A stretch of 64,000 bases of DNA from Christensenella sp034926635 (GCA_034926635.1 JAYFQX010000011.1:34664-98663), one strand, 5' to 3'. Positions 18,282 through 27,382 are shown, numbered from the stretch's first letter. Numbers and translations: made by a program. Notes: generated by a model from the sequence alone, not told the origin.

Positions 18282-18323
18282 TATGCTGTGCTTTCCATGC
18301 ACATTCTATCACGTCGACGAAAT

Positions 18324-21203
18324 ATGAAAGCAGCAATAACTTTGACAGAAAAAATAAAACGATGCTTTTCTTTGTTTTTGATTTGCGTCTGCATGATCTT
18401 GTTATTGTTTCCGGCGCAGCAGTCTTATGCCGCGGCACAACAGCAGGTGGTTCGGGTAGGATGGTTCAGCCAGCCCGGTTTTCAGGAAACGGATGAAAAC
18501 GGAAAGCCTTACGGCTACAACTATGAATATCTGATGCGTATTGCACAAAAAAATAATTGGGCATACCAGTTTGTGCAGGTAGATAGTTTTGCTGCGTGTT
18601 ATACAATGCTCCAGCAGGGCACGGTTGACGTGATGGGCTGCGTGATGGATACGGCAGAACGTCGCAACGAGGTTGCCTTTCCAAAGAAGAGCAGCGGAAC
18701 GACTTATACATCCCTGTTCGTTGACGTGGGCAGTGAGATCGTCCTATATGATTTTGAGGCGTTTGACGGGATGCGCGTTGGCTGTCGTGTATCGCAGAAT
18801 CCGGAAGAACTATTGCAATATGCAGCCGATAACGGGTTTACCGTAACCCTGGTTTATTATGATAATGTAGAATCAATTGAGGCTGCCGTTGCCAGCGGAG
18901 AAATCGACGCAGGGGTGATGGGCGGTTATCAAGAGACCGAGAATACGCGGATCGTAGCAAGCTTTGCGCCTGTTCCGTTCTATTTTGTGACGACAAAAGA
19001 TAATACTTCTGTTTTGCAGGGACTGGAGAAAGCTCTGCAGGAAATTGCGATCGAAAATCCATTCTATGAAAAAGAACTCTATTATAAATACCTGCCGCAG
19101 ACTAAGAATACCTTGCTGTTAACGCAAAAGGAGCAGGAATACCTGGATCAAAACCATGAATTTACTGTTTCGTATAATAGCGATTTTACGCCACTGGAAA
19201 TGTCTGATCCAAAAACCGGACAGTTTACAGGGATTGTTGCAGACGTACTTGCGCGCGTTTCCGAGCTGACGGGAATTACATTTCATTATGAAGCGGATGC
19301 AAAAGATGCGGATATAATCGGCGGATTTACAGGTGGCTTTGATGATGCCGATGCGGCGGGATATGACCTTACGCACAGTTATCTTAACGTACCGATGGTG
19401 GTTGTACGACGTGAAGACGACGATGCGCAAAAGTCGGGAAGCACCGCGGCAATAGACAGTTATTATTTAACGAATAACAATAGTGAAATGACGGAAAATG
19501 AGGTTTTGTTCTGCGATACGCCGCAGGAGTGCCTTGATGCGGTCGCCTTGGGACGGACGGAACAAGCTTTCGTAAATGCCTATTCCGCGGATTCTTTGCT
19601 TTCAAAAGCAGCATATGAAAAATTGAAAGCTTCAACACTTTATGGATCGAGTTATGATATCAGCATGGCGGTAAAAAAGGAAAACGAGGCAGAACTGTTC
19701 TCTGTTTTGAACAAAGCGCTTTCCCAGATCTCCGAGTCGGAACTAAACGCCATCATTTTAAAAAATACAGTAAAACCACAGGAAATCACATTGCAAGGGA
19801 TTATCGAACAAATGCCTGCCGACGTTATTTTAGTGATCGCTATTTTGTTGGTGGCGATCATCGCGGTTTTGATACTTTTGCTGCGCGGAAAAGCAAAGTA
19901 TGCGCGGAATATTCGAGAGGTGCTTTACAGGGATGATCTGACAGGGCTGTATAACCAACGAGGATTTTGCGAAAGCATACAGAATATATTAGAGAATAAC
20001 CCGGAAAGCCAGTATTATTTGATAGATTTTGATGTAAACAGTTTTAAAGAATATAATTCTATTCATGGTTATGCAATCGGCGACAGACTGCTGGCGCATG
20101 TTGCAAAAATTTTAAAACAGTGTTTGGGAACCGGCGAAATTGCAGCACGTGTACAGGCCGACCATTTTCTGTGTTTGATGACAGCAGAAAATTTGCAGGA
20201 GATTCAGTCGCGTATCAAACAATTTGACGCGCAATTCCATATGGAGATGCGGCAATCGTCGCTTTTGGTTAGTTACGGGATTTATGAAATAACAAATAAG
20301 AATACCGATGTGGTCACCATGTGTGATTGTGCCATTGTGGCAAGAAGAGCGGTAAAAGGGAATTATGAACACTTTATTGGGATCTATGATAATAATCTTT
20401 ATCAAAGACAGTTAAGTGACGCCGCGTTGATAGGGAAGTTTAATGCAGCGCTTGCATCCGGTGAGTTGAAAGCGTATTATCAGCCGCAGTACAATGTATA
20501 TACGAAAAAGATCGCAGGGGCAGAAGCGTTGGTACGTTGGATTTGCAAGGACGGAAGTATGATAATGCCCGCCCGTTTTATTGATTTATTAGAGCAAAAC
20601 GGGTTGATTGGCAAGCTGGATCTCTATATGTTTGAGCAGGTTTGCCAAAAGGTCAAAGAGATGCGGTGTCGCTATGGCAGACCGATCCCGCTTTCCGTAA
20701 ATGTATCCCGCGCGCAAATGTACGACGATCATTTGACGGAAAAATTGTTGGGGATCATAAAAAAATATGACATTCCTGCGTCGGCAGTGGAATTAGAGTT
20801 AACCGAAAGCGCATTCCTCGAAAACCTTCAGGAAATGATGAAGACAATGGCAAAATTGCATGAGGCAGGCTTCAGGCTTGCGATCGATGATTTTGGAAGC
20901 GGGTATTCGGGGCTCAATATGTTAAAGGATATTAATTTTGATACGGTAAAGCTGGATCGCGGATTTTTGATCGAAACGGAAGGTGACAAGCGCGGAGACG
21001 TTATTTTGCAAGGGATTCTGGCTCTCGCCAAAAAACTGAATTTGCAAACCATCGCGGAGGGAGTAGAGACAAAGGCACAATTCCTTTTTCTAAAAGAAAA
21101 CGGCTGCGATATGGTGCAGGGCTTTTATTTTTCGCGGGCCGTTCCCGGAAATGAATTTGACCGCATGATAGAAGAGGAAAATAACGAAGGAAAGCATAAT
21201 TAA
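18324..21203 (+). CDS. Tandem periplasmic-binding-domain, degenerate GGDEF, EAL protein (c-di-GMP phosphodiesterase candidate)
   Basis: About 959 residues. A signal peptide or anchor is followed by two solute-binding (SBP_bac_3-like) domains, the first starting at VVRVGWFSQPGF and the second at HEFTVSYNSDF, a membrane helix (VILVIAILLVAIIAVLILLL), a GGDEF fold and an EAL domain. The GGDEF signature reads RVQADHF, so it is probably not catalytic but may bind GTP. The EAL domain keeps AEALVRW, DDFGSGYSG, KLDRGF and EGVET, consistent with c-di-GMP hydrolysis driven by an external ligand. The start is uncertain: ATG 18324 gives the best signal peptide but lacks a clear ribosome site; ATG 18297 and GTG 18288 are in frame. 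It begins 42 bases after the interrupted Cache gene. Confidence 0.9.
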   Translation: MKAAITLTEKIKRCFSLFLICVCMILLLFPAQQSYAAAQQQVVRVGWFSQPGFQETDENGKPYGYNYEYLMRIAQKNNWAYQFVQVDSFAACYTMLQQGTVDVMGCVMDTAERRNEVAFPKKSSGTTYTSLFVDVGSEIVLYDFEAFDGMRVGCRVSQNPEELLQYAADNGFTVTLVYYDNVESIEAAVASGEIDAGVMGGYQETENTRIVASFAPVPFYFVTTKDNTSVLQGLEKALQEIAIENPFYEKELYYKYLPQTKNTLLLTQKEQEYLDQNHEFTVSYNSDFTPLEMSDPKTGQFTGIVADVLARVSELTGITFHYEADAKDADIIGGFTGGFDDADAAGYDLTHSYLNVPMVVVRREDDDAQKSGSTAAIDSYYLTNNNSEMTENEVLFCDTPQECLDAVALGRTEQAFVNAYSADSLLSKAAYEKLKASTLYGSSYDISMAVKKENEAELFSVLNKALSQISESELNAIILKNTVKPQEITLQGIIEQMPADVILVIAILLVAIIAVLILLLRGKAKYARNIREVLYRDDLTGLYNQRGFCESIQNILENNPESQYYLIDFDVNSFKEYNSIHGYAIGDRLLAHVAKILKQCLGTGEIAARVQADHFLCLMTAENLQEIQSRIKQFDAQFHMEMRQSSLLVSYGIYEITNKNTDVVTMCDCAIVARRAVKGNYEHFIGIYDNNLYQRQLSDAALIGKFNAALASGELKAYYQPQYNVYTKKIAGAEALVRWICKDGSMIMPARFIDLLEQNGLIGKLDLYMFEQVCQKVKEMRCRYGRPIPLSVNVSRAQMYDDHLTEKLLGIIKKYDIPASAVELELTESAFLENLQEMMKTMAKLHEAGFRLAIDDFGSGYSGLNMLKDINFDTVKLDRGFLIETEGDKRGDVILQGILALAKKLNLQTIAEGVETKAQFLFLKENGCDMVQGFYFSRAVPGNEFDRMIEEENNEGKHN

Positions 21204-21213
21204 ACAGGTTCAT

Positions 21214-21247
21214 AAAAAACAGCTCCTTTTGACAGGAGCTGTTTTTT
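21214..21247. terminator. Bidirectional intrinsic terminator
   Basis: AAAAAACAGCTCCT (21214-21227) and AGGAGCTGTTTTTT (21234-21247) form a perfect 14-bp stem with a six-base loop. It serves both the EAL gene and the converging URO-D-family gene. Confidence 0.9.
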
Positions 21248-21253
21248 GCTATT

Positions 21254-22498
21254 TTACCGTCGTTTGCCGTAGTTGAAGGTGGTTTCAAACATGGCTTCAA
21301 TATTTTCGGCTTTTGCATCATCGATCATGGTGCCGCTGTCCATAATAAAACCGCCGCCCGGTGCGCAGGTATCAATCAGCCACTTGCAATAATCTGTGAC
21401 TTCCTGTTTTGTGCCGTAACTGAGCGTGACGGCAGGGACGTTACCCATAATGCAAGACTGTCCGCCGAGAATTTGTTTGGCTTTTTCCATATCTGTGTAT
21501 TCAAAGGAAAAAATCGCCTTGCCCGGCGTTATTTCTTTGAGATGTTCCAGACGCGAATTATATGCGCCTTCTACATAGACCACCGGTGTAAGCCCTGCTT
21601 CGGCAACCGCGTTGATATAATTACGCAGAGACGGCCAATAAAAAGTTTTAAATTGTTCATCAGACATAAATTCGTCTACACCCTTATGCAGCCAGAACCA
21701 TACGAAAGGCGTATCTTTGCCGCTGCTGGACTTTATAGTGTCCTCAATAGCAAACCGCGTGACTACGTCAATCAGCTCCAGAAGTTCGCCGGGACGGTCG
21801 TACATATCCATCAGGATGGGAACCGTGCCGCGCATGGAATCGCCGATCATATCAAAGGGGGCATACGCAAAGCCTGCGTAAATCAAAGGAATTCCATATT
21901 CATTCTTCAGTTTTTGCCCATATTCGCCGAGATATGCAAACCACTTTTGCAGAATTTTACCGGTCTCTACCATGGCTTCCAGCGTGCTGATCACTTCCGG
22001 GTCGGCAAAATTGAGCAGCGTACCGATATGCCCAAACCACATGGCATTACGAAAATCAAGTTTGGAGAGTCCTTTAAAATTTGCAAAACTGCGGGGCATC
22101 CATTTATTCATCATGTATTTTGTCATGTCGCAGATGGCTTCCGGGTATTCGTTTGCCTTCATGTATTCGCCCTCCGCATATTGGTACATGGCGTTGGGGT
22201 CGGATATATCATGCCCGGGCCAGCGATACCAGGTAATGCCGGAACGCTCGAGATAAGGAGCGGGGTTGAACAAAATCGGATCCCAGCCAAGGTCGGGTTG
22301 AAAATCCCGATAAAAAATATCATATGCTTTTCCGGCTTTTGTCCAGTCTTCCATGACATCCTGTATGGTATATCCGGAATAATAAACAGGAAAAGCCTGA
22401 AAAACGGGAACCAGCGGAACCCTGTCCGGCTCTTTTACCGCCGCAGCGTCCATAACGCGTTTTAGGCGTGCATCATACTGCTGTTTGATGCTATCCAT
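21254..22498 (-). CDS. Uroporphyrinogen decarboxylase (URO-D)-family protein, probably a methyltransferase-like enzyme
   Basis: 414 residues from ATG 22498, which has AAAGGAGGG eight bases upstream. The sequence has the URO-D/MtaA-type TIM-barrel layout (DRVPLVPVFQAFPVYYSG near the start, a conserved C-terminal region around MGNVPAVTLSYGTKQEV). It is too long and too divergent for haem HemE, and no haem genes are near. Relatives in Clostridia move methyl groups between methylated substrates and corrinoid proteins, but no corrinoid protein gene is in the window, and the usual H-x-C zinc motif is not evident (YVEGAY at the equivalent place). It lies downstream of the sugar operon, separated from it by a terminator. 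The substrate is unknown. Confidence 0.75.
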   Translation of the reverse strand: MDSIKQQYDARLKRVMDAAAVKEPDRVPLVPVFQAFPVYYSGYTIQDVMEDWTKAGKAYDIFYRDFQPDLGWDPILFNPAPYLERSGITWYRWPGHDISDPNAMYQYAEGEYMKANEYPEAICDMTKYMMNKWMPRSFANFKGLSKLDFRNAMWFGHIGTLLNFADPEVISTLEAMVETGKILQKWFAYLGEYGQKLKNEYGIPLIYAGFAYAPFDMIGDSMRGTVPILMDMYDRPGELLELIDVVTRFAIEDTIKSSSGKDTPFVWFWLHKGVDEFMSDEQFKTFYWPSLRNYINAVAEAGLTPVVYVEGAYNSRLEHLKEITPGKAIFSFEYTDMEKAKQILGGQSCIMGNVPAVTLSYGTKQEVTDYCKWLIDTCAPGGGFIMDSGTMIDDAKAENIEAMFETTFNYGKRR

Positions 22499-22525
22499 GG
22501 TAGAGCCCTCCTTTGCGTATTCGTT

Positions 22526-22555
22526 ATCTTTATCATAGATCATTTTGATAAAGAT
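22526..22555. promoter_or_regulatory. Perfect inverted repeat upstream of the URO-D-family gene
   Basis: ATCTTTATCA (22526-22535), 10-base spacer, TGATAAAGAT (22546-22555), located 28-57 bases before the ATG. The 20-bp centre-to-centre spacing fits a dimeric regulator. Confidence 0.5.
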
Positions 22556-22590
22556 GAACAGACTTTATTTTGAAAATGAATTTCGAGGAT

Positions 22591-22634
22591 AAAAAACGGA
22601 CAGATGCCGCTTAGGGTACGGCGTCTGTCCGTTT
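22591..22634 (-). terminator. Terminator of the minus-strand sugar operon
   Basis: On the minus strand AAACGGACAGACGCCG pairs with CGGCATCTGTCCGTTT around a nine-base loop and runs into TTT. It ends the three-gene operon before the URO-D-family gene. Confidence 0.85.
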
Positions 22635-22649
22635 GAAGGGAGAATTGGA

Positions 22650-23804
22650 TCAGAGACTGACCCACTTTTCTGCTTTGGCAGATTCTACGATAGACTCGCA
22701 CAGCGTAAGTTCGCGTAGACCGTCCTCAAACGTAGCGAATTCCGGTGTTGCACCGGTCTTATAACCTTCGTCACGAATGTAACCGTAGAATTTCGTTGCA
22801 AACTGCTTGATGGTATCCGGGAAACCTTCGTTGTGACCGCCCGGATAGGAAATCAGCTGTCTTGCTTCCGGATGCATCAGGGAAGGATCCTTCATCAGGG
22901 TCTGGTTTGCCTCATCGCGGTTGCCGATCCACATTTCGTTCGGACGTTCGGTGTTGATTGCGAGGGATTTCTTGCTACCATAAATCTCAAACCAAATACG
23001 GTTTTTACGTCCCGCCGCAACCTGGTTGACCGTCATGCAGCCGTGTGCACCGTTTTCAAATTTCAGGAGCACGGAAGCATAGTCCTCTGTATTGATCGGA
23101 ACATCTGCATAATCTTCCGGTGTCAAAATTTTACCGGAATATGTTTCTACAGGCTTCAGCGGTTTTTTGCGAATAGGGTAGAAGGTAGCAAAATCAGCAC
23201 AAACCTTGTTAATGCGCAGACCTGTCATAAATTCAACGGAATCCAGCCAGTGCGATCCGATGTCGGCAACTGCGCGGGATGCGCCGCTGAATTTCGGTTC
23301 CAGACGCCAGCTATAGTCGGTTTCTTTAAACAACCAATCCTGCTGGTAAGAACCATTGATGGCAAAGATCGTGCCCAGTTCGCCGTTTTCGATCATGGCG
23401 CGTGCTTCGTGGATCACGGGGTAAAAGCGAATGTTAAAATGCACCGCGTTTGCAAGCCCAGTTTCTTTAGCAACAGCAATCAAGTCTTTTGCCTCTTCGC
23501 TTGTCATGGTCAAAGGCTTTTCGCATACAACATGCTTTCCGGCTAAAAGCGCCTCTTTTGCCATGGTGTAGTGAAAACTGTTAGGGGAGCATACATGCAC
23601 TACGTCAATTTCAGGATCTTTCAGAAGATCTTTGTAGTTGCCATAGCTTTTGTCAATGCTCAGTTGGTCGGCTTTCGCGCGTGCGGTTGCGTCGTCAATG
23701 TCCGCAAGTGCCACAACGTCTACATAGCCGAGCCTGCGAAGAGCTTCAATATGTGTAGGACCGATAAAGCCCGTTCCAATAACACCGGTTTTAATTTTTT
23801 TCAT
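22650..23804 (-). CDS. Gfo/Idh/MocA-family NAD(P)-dependent oxidoreductase
   Basis: 384 residues. The N-terminal Rossmann fold has GVIGTGFIGPTH. The EKP signature is VVCEKPLTM, and the catalytic-type His lies in DIGSHWLD. Members oxidise or reduce a hydroxyl of sugars or inositols with NAD(P). This is the last gene of a minus-strand operon after the isomerase/epimerase and PfkB kinase genes, 24 bases downstream of the kinase and followed by a terminator. AAAGGA precedes the ATG. The set recalls inositol-type catabolism (dehydrogenase, isomerase, kinase, aldolase) without being the iol genes. Its substrate is not readable. Confidence 0.92.
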   Translation of the reverse strand: MKKIKTGVIGTGFIGPTHIEALRRLGYVDVVALADIDDATARAKADQLSIDKSYGNYKDLLKDPEIDVVHVCSPNSFHYTMAKEALLAGKHVVCEKPLTMTSEEAKDLIAVAKETGLANAVHFNIRFYPVIHEARAMIENGELGTIFAINGSYQQDWLFKETDYSWRLEPKFSGASRAVADIGSHWLDSVEFMTGLRINKVCADFATFYPIRKKPLKPVETYSGKILTPEDYADVPINTEDYASVLLKFENGAHGCMTVNQVAAGRKNRIWFEIYGSKKSLAINTERPNEMWIGNRDEANQTLMKDPSLMHPEARQLISYPGGHNEGFPDTIKQFATKFYGYIRDEGYKTGATPEFATFEDGLRELTLCESIVESAKAEKWVSL

Positions 23805-23828
23805 AGTAATAGTAATCCTTTCTGAGAT

Positions 23829-24938
23829 TTAAATCCATTCTTGTAAAAAGTTCGATAATTCATGGGTTTCTGGACTTCTGGCGTTTCTGACATAAAACCC
23901 GGAAGCGCCTACACCGCAAAGCAAGCACTCTTCATAAGAATAACCGTTCATCCAGCCAAGCATAAATCCGGAGTTAAAAGTATCTCCCGCACCGGTTGTA
24001 AGAACCGGTCGTTCGCAGAAGGGACCTTCCACCTCATAAAAATGACCGTCTGCATAGCAGCAGGCGCGATCCACCGGATGAATCACCAGACAACCTGCGT
24101 GAATGTGCTTTGCAAGCACACCGCATAAATCTTCAAGCGGGTATGCCTTATAGTCGCTGATTTTTTCGCCATAAATTTCGGCGATTTCGCACGCTTCTTT
24201 TTTATTGAGACCAAGTACCGTGCGGAATTTGAGGTCTGTAAAACGTCCGATCAAGTCCATGGCTTCTTTTGCATCTTTGGCGCTGCGCTTTTCGGGATCG
24301 GCAAGATCAAAAAAGCAGGTTTTGCTTTGCGGAAGCGTTTTCATCAGCGGAACCACCTCCGACAAGAAATGTTTCCAGATATCGCTCATGCGGGGCAGCA
24401 TCGTCCAGTTTTCCATACCGATTAAAGCGCTTTGATCAATAATTTTTGCAAAGCGGGTAAGACCGACTTTCTCCATGATCCGTTCCCAGGATACTTCCTT
24501 GAAATGTTCGATTTTGGAGACGATGATTTTCCCGTCGTTAAACTCATATGCGTCTGTATGCCCGGGATCGGTGAGACCGATCATTTCCGAGCCGTCCGCC
24601 AGTTCGTCAAAGACCTCGTCCGTGCCGGAAGAACCAATACAGCCGATATAGGTCAGGTGAATCTGGTGTTTTTTGAGTGCATTCGCAAAAATAGGACCGT
24701 TTCCGCCCAACTTTTTTTGGACAGGAATCACCTCAATATTGGTAGAAAGACCAATACCGCTCTTCAGCCGATCTGTATATTCGGCAATGGTTTCGATCCG
24801 GGAATAGTGGTCAGCGTCAATCCGTTTATCTACGACATGGATGATTTCGTCCACAAATCCATCGAAGCCAATCAATGCCTCCATCGGCGTTACGCCTTTC
24901 GCTAATTTTTGCGCTGTTGCTTGTTTTATCGCGTTCAT
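23829..24938 (-). CDS. PfkB-family carbohydrate kinase
   Basis: 369 residues, somewhat long for a ribokinase-fold enzyme because of an N-terminal extension before LIGFDGFVDEI. The nucleotide/catalytic signature is TTGAGDTFNSGF, with the catalytic Asp near residue 319. It probably phosphorylates the sugar or sugar acid handled by this locus, making it a substrate for aldol cleavage. It starts 18 bases after the epimerase gene. The AGGAG before ATG 24938 is 15 bases away, long for a ribosome site, so the start may lie downstream, for example at the Met of MEALIGFDGF. Confidence 0.9.
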   Translation of the reverse strand: MNAIKQATAQKLAKGVTPMEALIGFDGFVDEIIHVVDKRIDADHYSRIETIAEYTDRLKSGIGLSTNIEVIPVQKKLGGNGPIFANALKKHQIHLTYIGCIGSSGTDEVFDELADGSEMIGLTDPGHTDAYEFNDGKIIVSKIEHFKEVSWERIMEKVGLTRFAKIIDQSALIGMENWTMLPRMSDIWKHFLSEVVPLMKTLPQSKTCFFDLADPEKRSAKDAKEAMDLIGRFTDLKFRTVLGLNKKEACEIAEIYGEKISDYKAYPLEDLCGVLAKHIHAGCLVIHPVDRACCYADGHFYEVEGPFCERPVLTTGAGDTFNSGFMLGWMNGYSYEECLLCGVGASGFYVRNARSPETHELSNFLQEWI

Positions 24939-24956
24939 ACTGTTAAGAACACACTC

Positions 24957-25868
24957 CTAAATAAAGTTTTTGACATATCTCTGGGAAAGCTCGATAGAAT
25001 AGAGCCTGTCCTCGAGGGAAGATTCAAACGCGCGGTCTTCTACTTCAATAACGGCAGCGCCATCATAATGGATGTCGTACAGCGCGGAGATCGTCTGTCC
25101 CCAGTCAATATCGCCAAGACCGGGAAGCTTTGGCGCGTGGTATTCAAGCGGCGTTGCCATCATACCGACCTTATCATAGCGGTCTTTATAGAATTTGACG
25201 TCTTTTATATGGAAATGGAACATCTTATCCGCGAAATCATAGATCGGCTGGATGTAATCCATTTGCTGCCATACGAGGTGCGAGGGATCGTAGTTCAGGC
25301 CGAAGTTTTTGCTGTCGATTATCGAGAACATTTCCGTCCAGATGGCAGGAGTGGAAGCGAGGTTTTTGCCACCCGGCCATTCATCCATGCTGTAGAACAT
25401 TGCGCAGTTTTCAATCCCGACTTTTACGTCACAGTCCTCTGCGTATTTGATGAGATCAGGCCAGATTTCCGCAAACGCTTTCATGTTTTCCGCAATTGGA
25501 AGGGAAGGGTTTTTCCCGATAAAAGTGTTCATGTTATGGATCCCGAGCGTCTGTGCGCCTTTGATGCATTTTTTGATATGCTCTGCGGCGACTTCGCGTA
25601 CTGCCGGATCTGGATCAAGCGGATTCGGGTAATAACCGATCGCCGAAATCTCGACATTTTTCTTTGCGAGGTAATCATTGATTTGTCCGGCCTTGGCTTC
25701 ATCCAAGTTTGCAACGTCAATATGCGTAACTCCCGCATAGCGGCGCTCCGCTTTCCCCACAGGCCATGCGCATACTTCCACGCAATCCATCTTAATGCTG
25801 CTCGCGTAATCAATCAGCTGCTCGAACGAATAATCCGGCAGGATTGCGCTTACAAATCCTAATTTCAT
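24957..25868 (-). CDS. Sugar phosphate isomerase/epimerase (xylose-isomerase-like TIM barrel)
   Basis: 303 residues. AP-endonuclease-2 / xylose-isomerase-like barrel with metal-binding positions visible in VGIENCAMF, NYDPSHLVWQ, FHFHIKDVKF and AAVIEVEDRAFE. Such enzymes isomerise or epimerise free or phosphorylated sugars using Mn or Co. This is the first gene of the minus-strand operon; AAGGAGG lies nine bases ahead of the ATG. Upstream is the long divergent control region shared with deoC. It could equally act on a keto-inositol-like intermediate made by the Gfo/Idh enzyme. Confidence 0.9.
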   Translation of the reverse strand: MKLGFVSAILPDYSFEQLIDYASSIKMDCVEVCAWPVGKAERRYAGVTHIDVANLDEAKAGQINDYLAKKNVEISAIGYYPNPLDPDPAVREVAAEHIKKCIKGAQTLGIHNMNTFIGKNPSLPIAENMKAFAEIWPDLIKYAEDCDVKVGIENCAMFYSMDEWPGGKNLASTPAIWTEMFSIIDSKNFGLNYDPSHLVWQQMDYIQPIYDFADKMFHFHIKDVKFYKDRYDKVGMMATPLEYHAPKLPGLGDIDWGQTISALYDIHYDGAAVIEVEDRAFESSLEDRLYSIELSQRYVKNFI

Positions 25869-26475
25869 TGTTTCATCCTCCTTGAAATATTGATTTTATA
25901 TTCGAAAAAAACTATTATTACCGCAGCAAGTATCTCGATCTCTGTCCGGAGATGCCTTTTGTATGATTTATATGATTTGTATTATTTGTATCATAATAAA
26001 ATATTGGAATAATTGCAATAGTTTTTTATAAAAACCAAAAAAGAAATTATTCGGAAGAAGCGCACCTGCGGCAATGCGCCCGAACCTCCCTTGCAAGCTA
26101 TACATAGCACAAACGCGGTTGTTTCACATTTTTATATTATTGTAGATATCAAGTCTATACATTATTATTATAACAATATCACACAAAACATATACGTAAA
26201 AATGAAAAAATTAATTTAAAAAAGTTGTAAAAATAGGGTTGCATTTTAAAGATACGAATGATACAATACAAACAAATGATACAAATGATACAAATGATAC
26301 ATTTATTACAAATAATACATCAAGATGAAATACCTTTGCAATAACTCTCTTACATAAGGCGCAACCAAACTAAATACGGCGAGGCTGGATCATCTTAATG
26401 GCGGTATGCAGTGCCCGGGAACAAACCAAATGCGGGCGTTATAATAATTAATCAATATTTTCAGGAGGAAAGATC
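25869..26475. promoter_or_regulatory. 607-bp AT-rich divergent control region
   Basis: No gene is visible. It separates the minus-strand sugar operon from deoC. It holds three perfect tandem AAATGATAC units (26274-26300), a related ATGATACAA just before them, and reverse-orientation copies with TTGTATTATTTGTATCAT (25977-25994). A TATAAT at 26440-26445 sits 30 bases ahead of deoC without a recognisable -35, suggesting an activator- or alternative-factor-dependent promoter. The repeats are good candidates for binding by the locus GntR regulator or another local regulator. Confidence 0.6.
26274..26300 (+). repeat. Three tandem AAATGATAC repeats
   Basis: Perfect 9-bp units at 26274-26282, 26283-26291 and 26292-26300. 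A degenerate copy, GAATGATACAATAC, precedes them at 26256-26269 and TTATTACAAATAATAC follows. Inverted relatives lie about 300 bp away near 25977-25994. Confidence 0.85.
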
Positions 26476-27207
26476 ATGAAACCTACGAAAAAAGCAAGTG
26501 AAATGTCGGTAAAAGAACTGGCGTCCTATATTGACCAGTCTGTGCTGAAACCCGAGTTTACACAGGATGATATCCGTAAATACATCCAGGAAGGAATTGA
26601 TTTCGGATGCAAGACGGTTTGCATTAACCCGGCTTCGCTGGACATCGCGGCAGAGCTGACAAAAGGAACAGATACAAAAATTTGTGTGGTATGCGATTTT
26701 CCGTTCGGTCTTTCTACAACGGCTTCCAAGGTGTTGCAGGCGGAGGAATATTGCAAGAGGGGCGACATCTATGAGCTCGACATCGTTTCCAACTTTGGCT
26801 GGATCCGCAGCGGAATGTGGAAAGAAGTAGAAGAAGACATCAAAGCAGTATGTGATGTATGTCACAAATACGGCACGGCTGTAAAAGTTATCCTCGAAAC
26901 AGACGCTCTGACGATTGACGAAGTAAAAAGAGGAACCAAGGCTGCAGTTGCTGCCGGCGCAGACTTCATTAAGAGTTCTACCGGATTTTTGACAGGCGGC
27001 AGAAGCGATGGCGCAACCAACGAAGTTGTAGCGGCGATGATGGAAGCGGGCGAAGGCAAAATCAAAGTAAAAGGTTCCGGCGCTATCCGTACGAGGGAAC
27101 ATTTCCTGGAACTGATCGACATGGGTATCGACCGTATGGGTATTGGATACCGTTCGACCCCGACTGTACTTGATGTTACGATCGAAGAAGTAAGAAACGC
27201 AAAATAA
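26476..27207 (+). CDS. deoC: Deoxyribose-phosphate aldolase (DERA)
   Basis: 243 residues. The class I aldolase residues are in place: Schiff-base Lys166 in FIKSSTGF, proton-relay Lys199 in KVKGSGAIRT, and Asp102 in ELDIVSNFG. It cleaves 2-deoxyribose-5-phosphate, or a related deoxy-sugar phosphate, to acetaldehyde and glyceraldehyde 3-phosphate. CAGGAGG lies seven bases ahead of the ATG. No nucleoside phosphorylase or phosphopentomutase gene is nearby, so it more likely serves the sugar locus than nucleoside salvage. The small divergence from the textbook motif (KSSTGF, SGAIRT) leaves room for a different but related substrate. Confidence 0.93.
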   Translation: MKPTKKASEMSVKELASYIDQSVLKPEFTQDDIRKYIQEGIDFGCKTVCINPASLDIAAELTKGTDTKICVVCDFPFGLSTTASKVLQAEEYCKRGDIYELDIVSNFGWIRSGMWKEVEEDIKAVCDVCHKYGTAVKVILETDALTIDEVKRGTKAAVAAGADFIKSSTGFLTGGRSDGATNEVVAAMMEAGEGKIKVKGSGAIRTREHFLELIDMGIDRMGIGYRSTPTVLDVTIEEVRNAK

Positions 27208-27242
27208 ATCAGCTTGTAAATATTTAAAATTATGATTGTGCT

Positions 27243-27272
27243 GCGCACGCCGGCTTTCTGCCGGCAGTGTGC
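27243..27272 (+). other. Strong intergenic hairpin after deoC
   Basis: A GC-rich stem of 12 pairs with one bulge (27243-27254 with 27260-27272, loop TTTCT), not followed by a T-run. It may stabilise the deoC transcript end or partly terminate before the flavin reductase gene. Confidence 0.6.
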
Positions 27273-27382
27273 CGTACAAATAAACAGATATTTCTTATTT
27301 AATTTCTAACAGTTAAAGTTTAAAAAGTTTAATATGTAAATAAAATATTGCATGGTCACTATTTCAAACGGAGGTAAAAGAA

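Noticed and set aside
21254..22498. Haem-synthesis uroporphyrinogen decarboxylase HemE
   Set aside because: The protein is longer and diverged from HemE, is not near any haem gene, and resembles the methyltransferase-like branch of the family.
26240..26330. CRISPR array suggested by short tandem repeats
   Set aside because: Units are 9 bp and directly adjacent with no spacers, and no cas gene is near.
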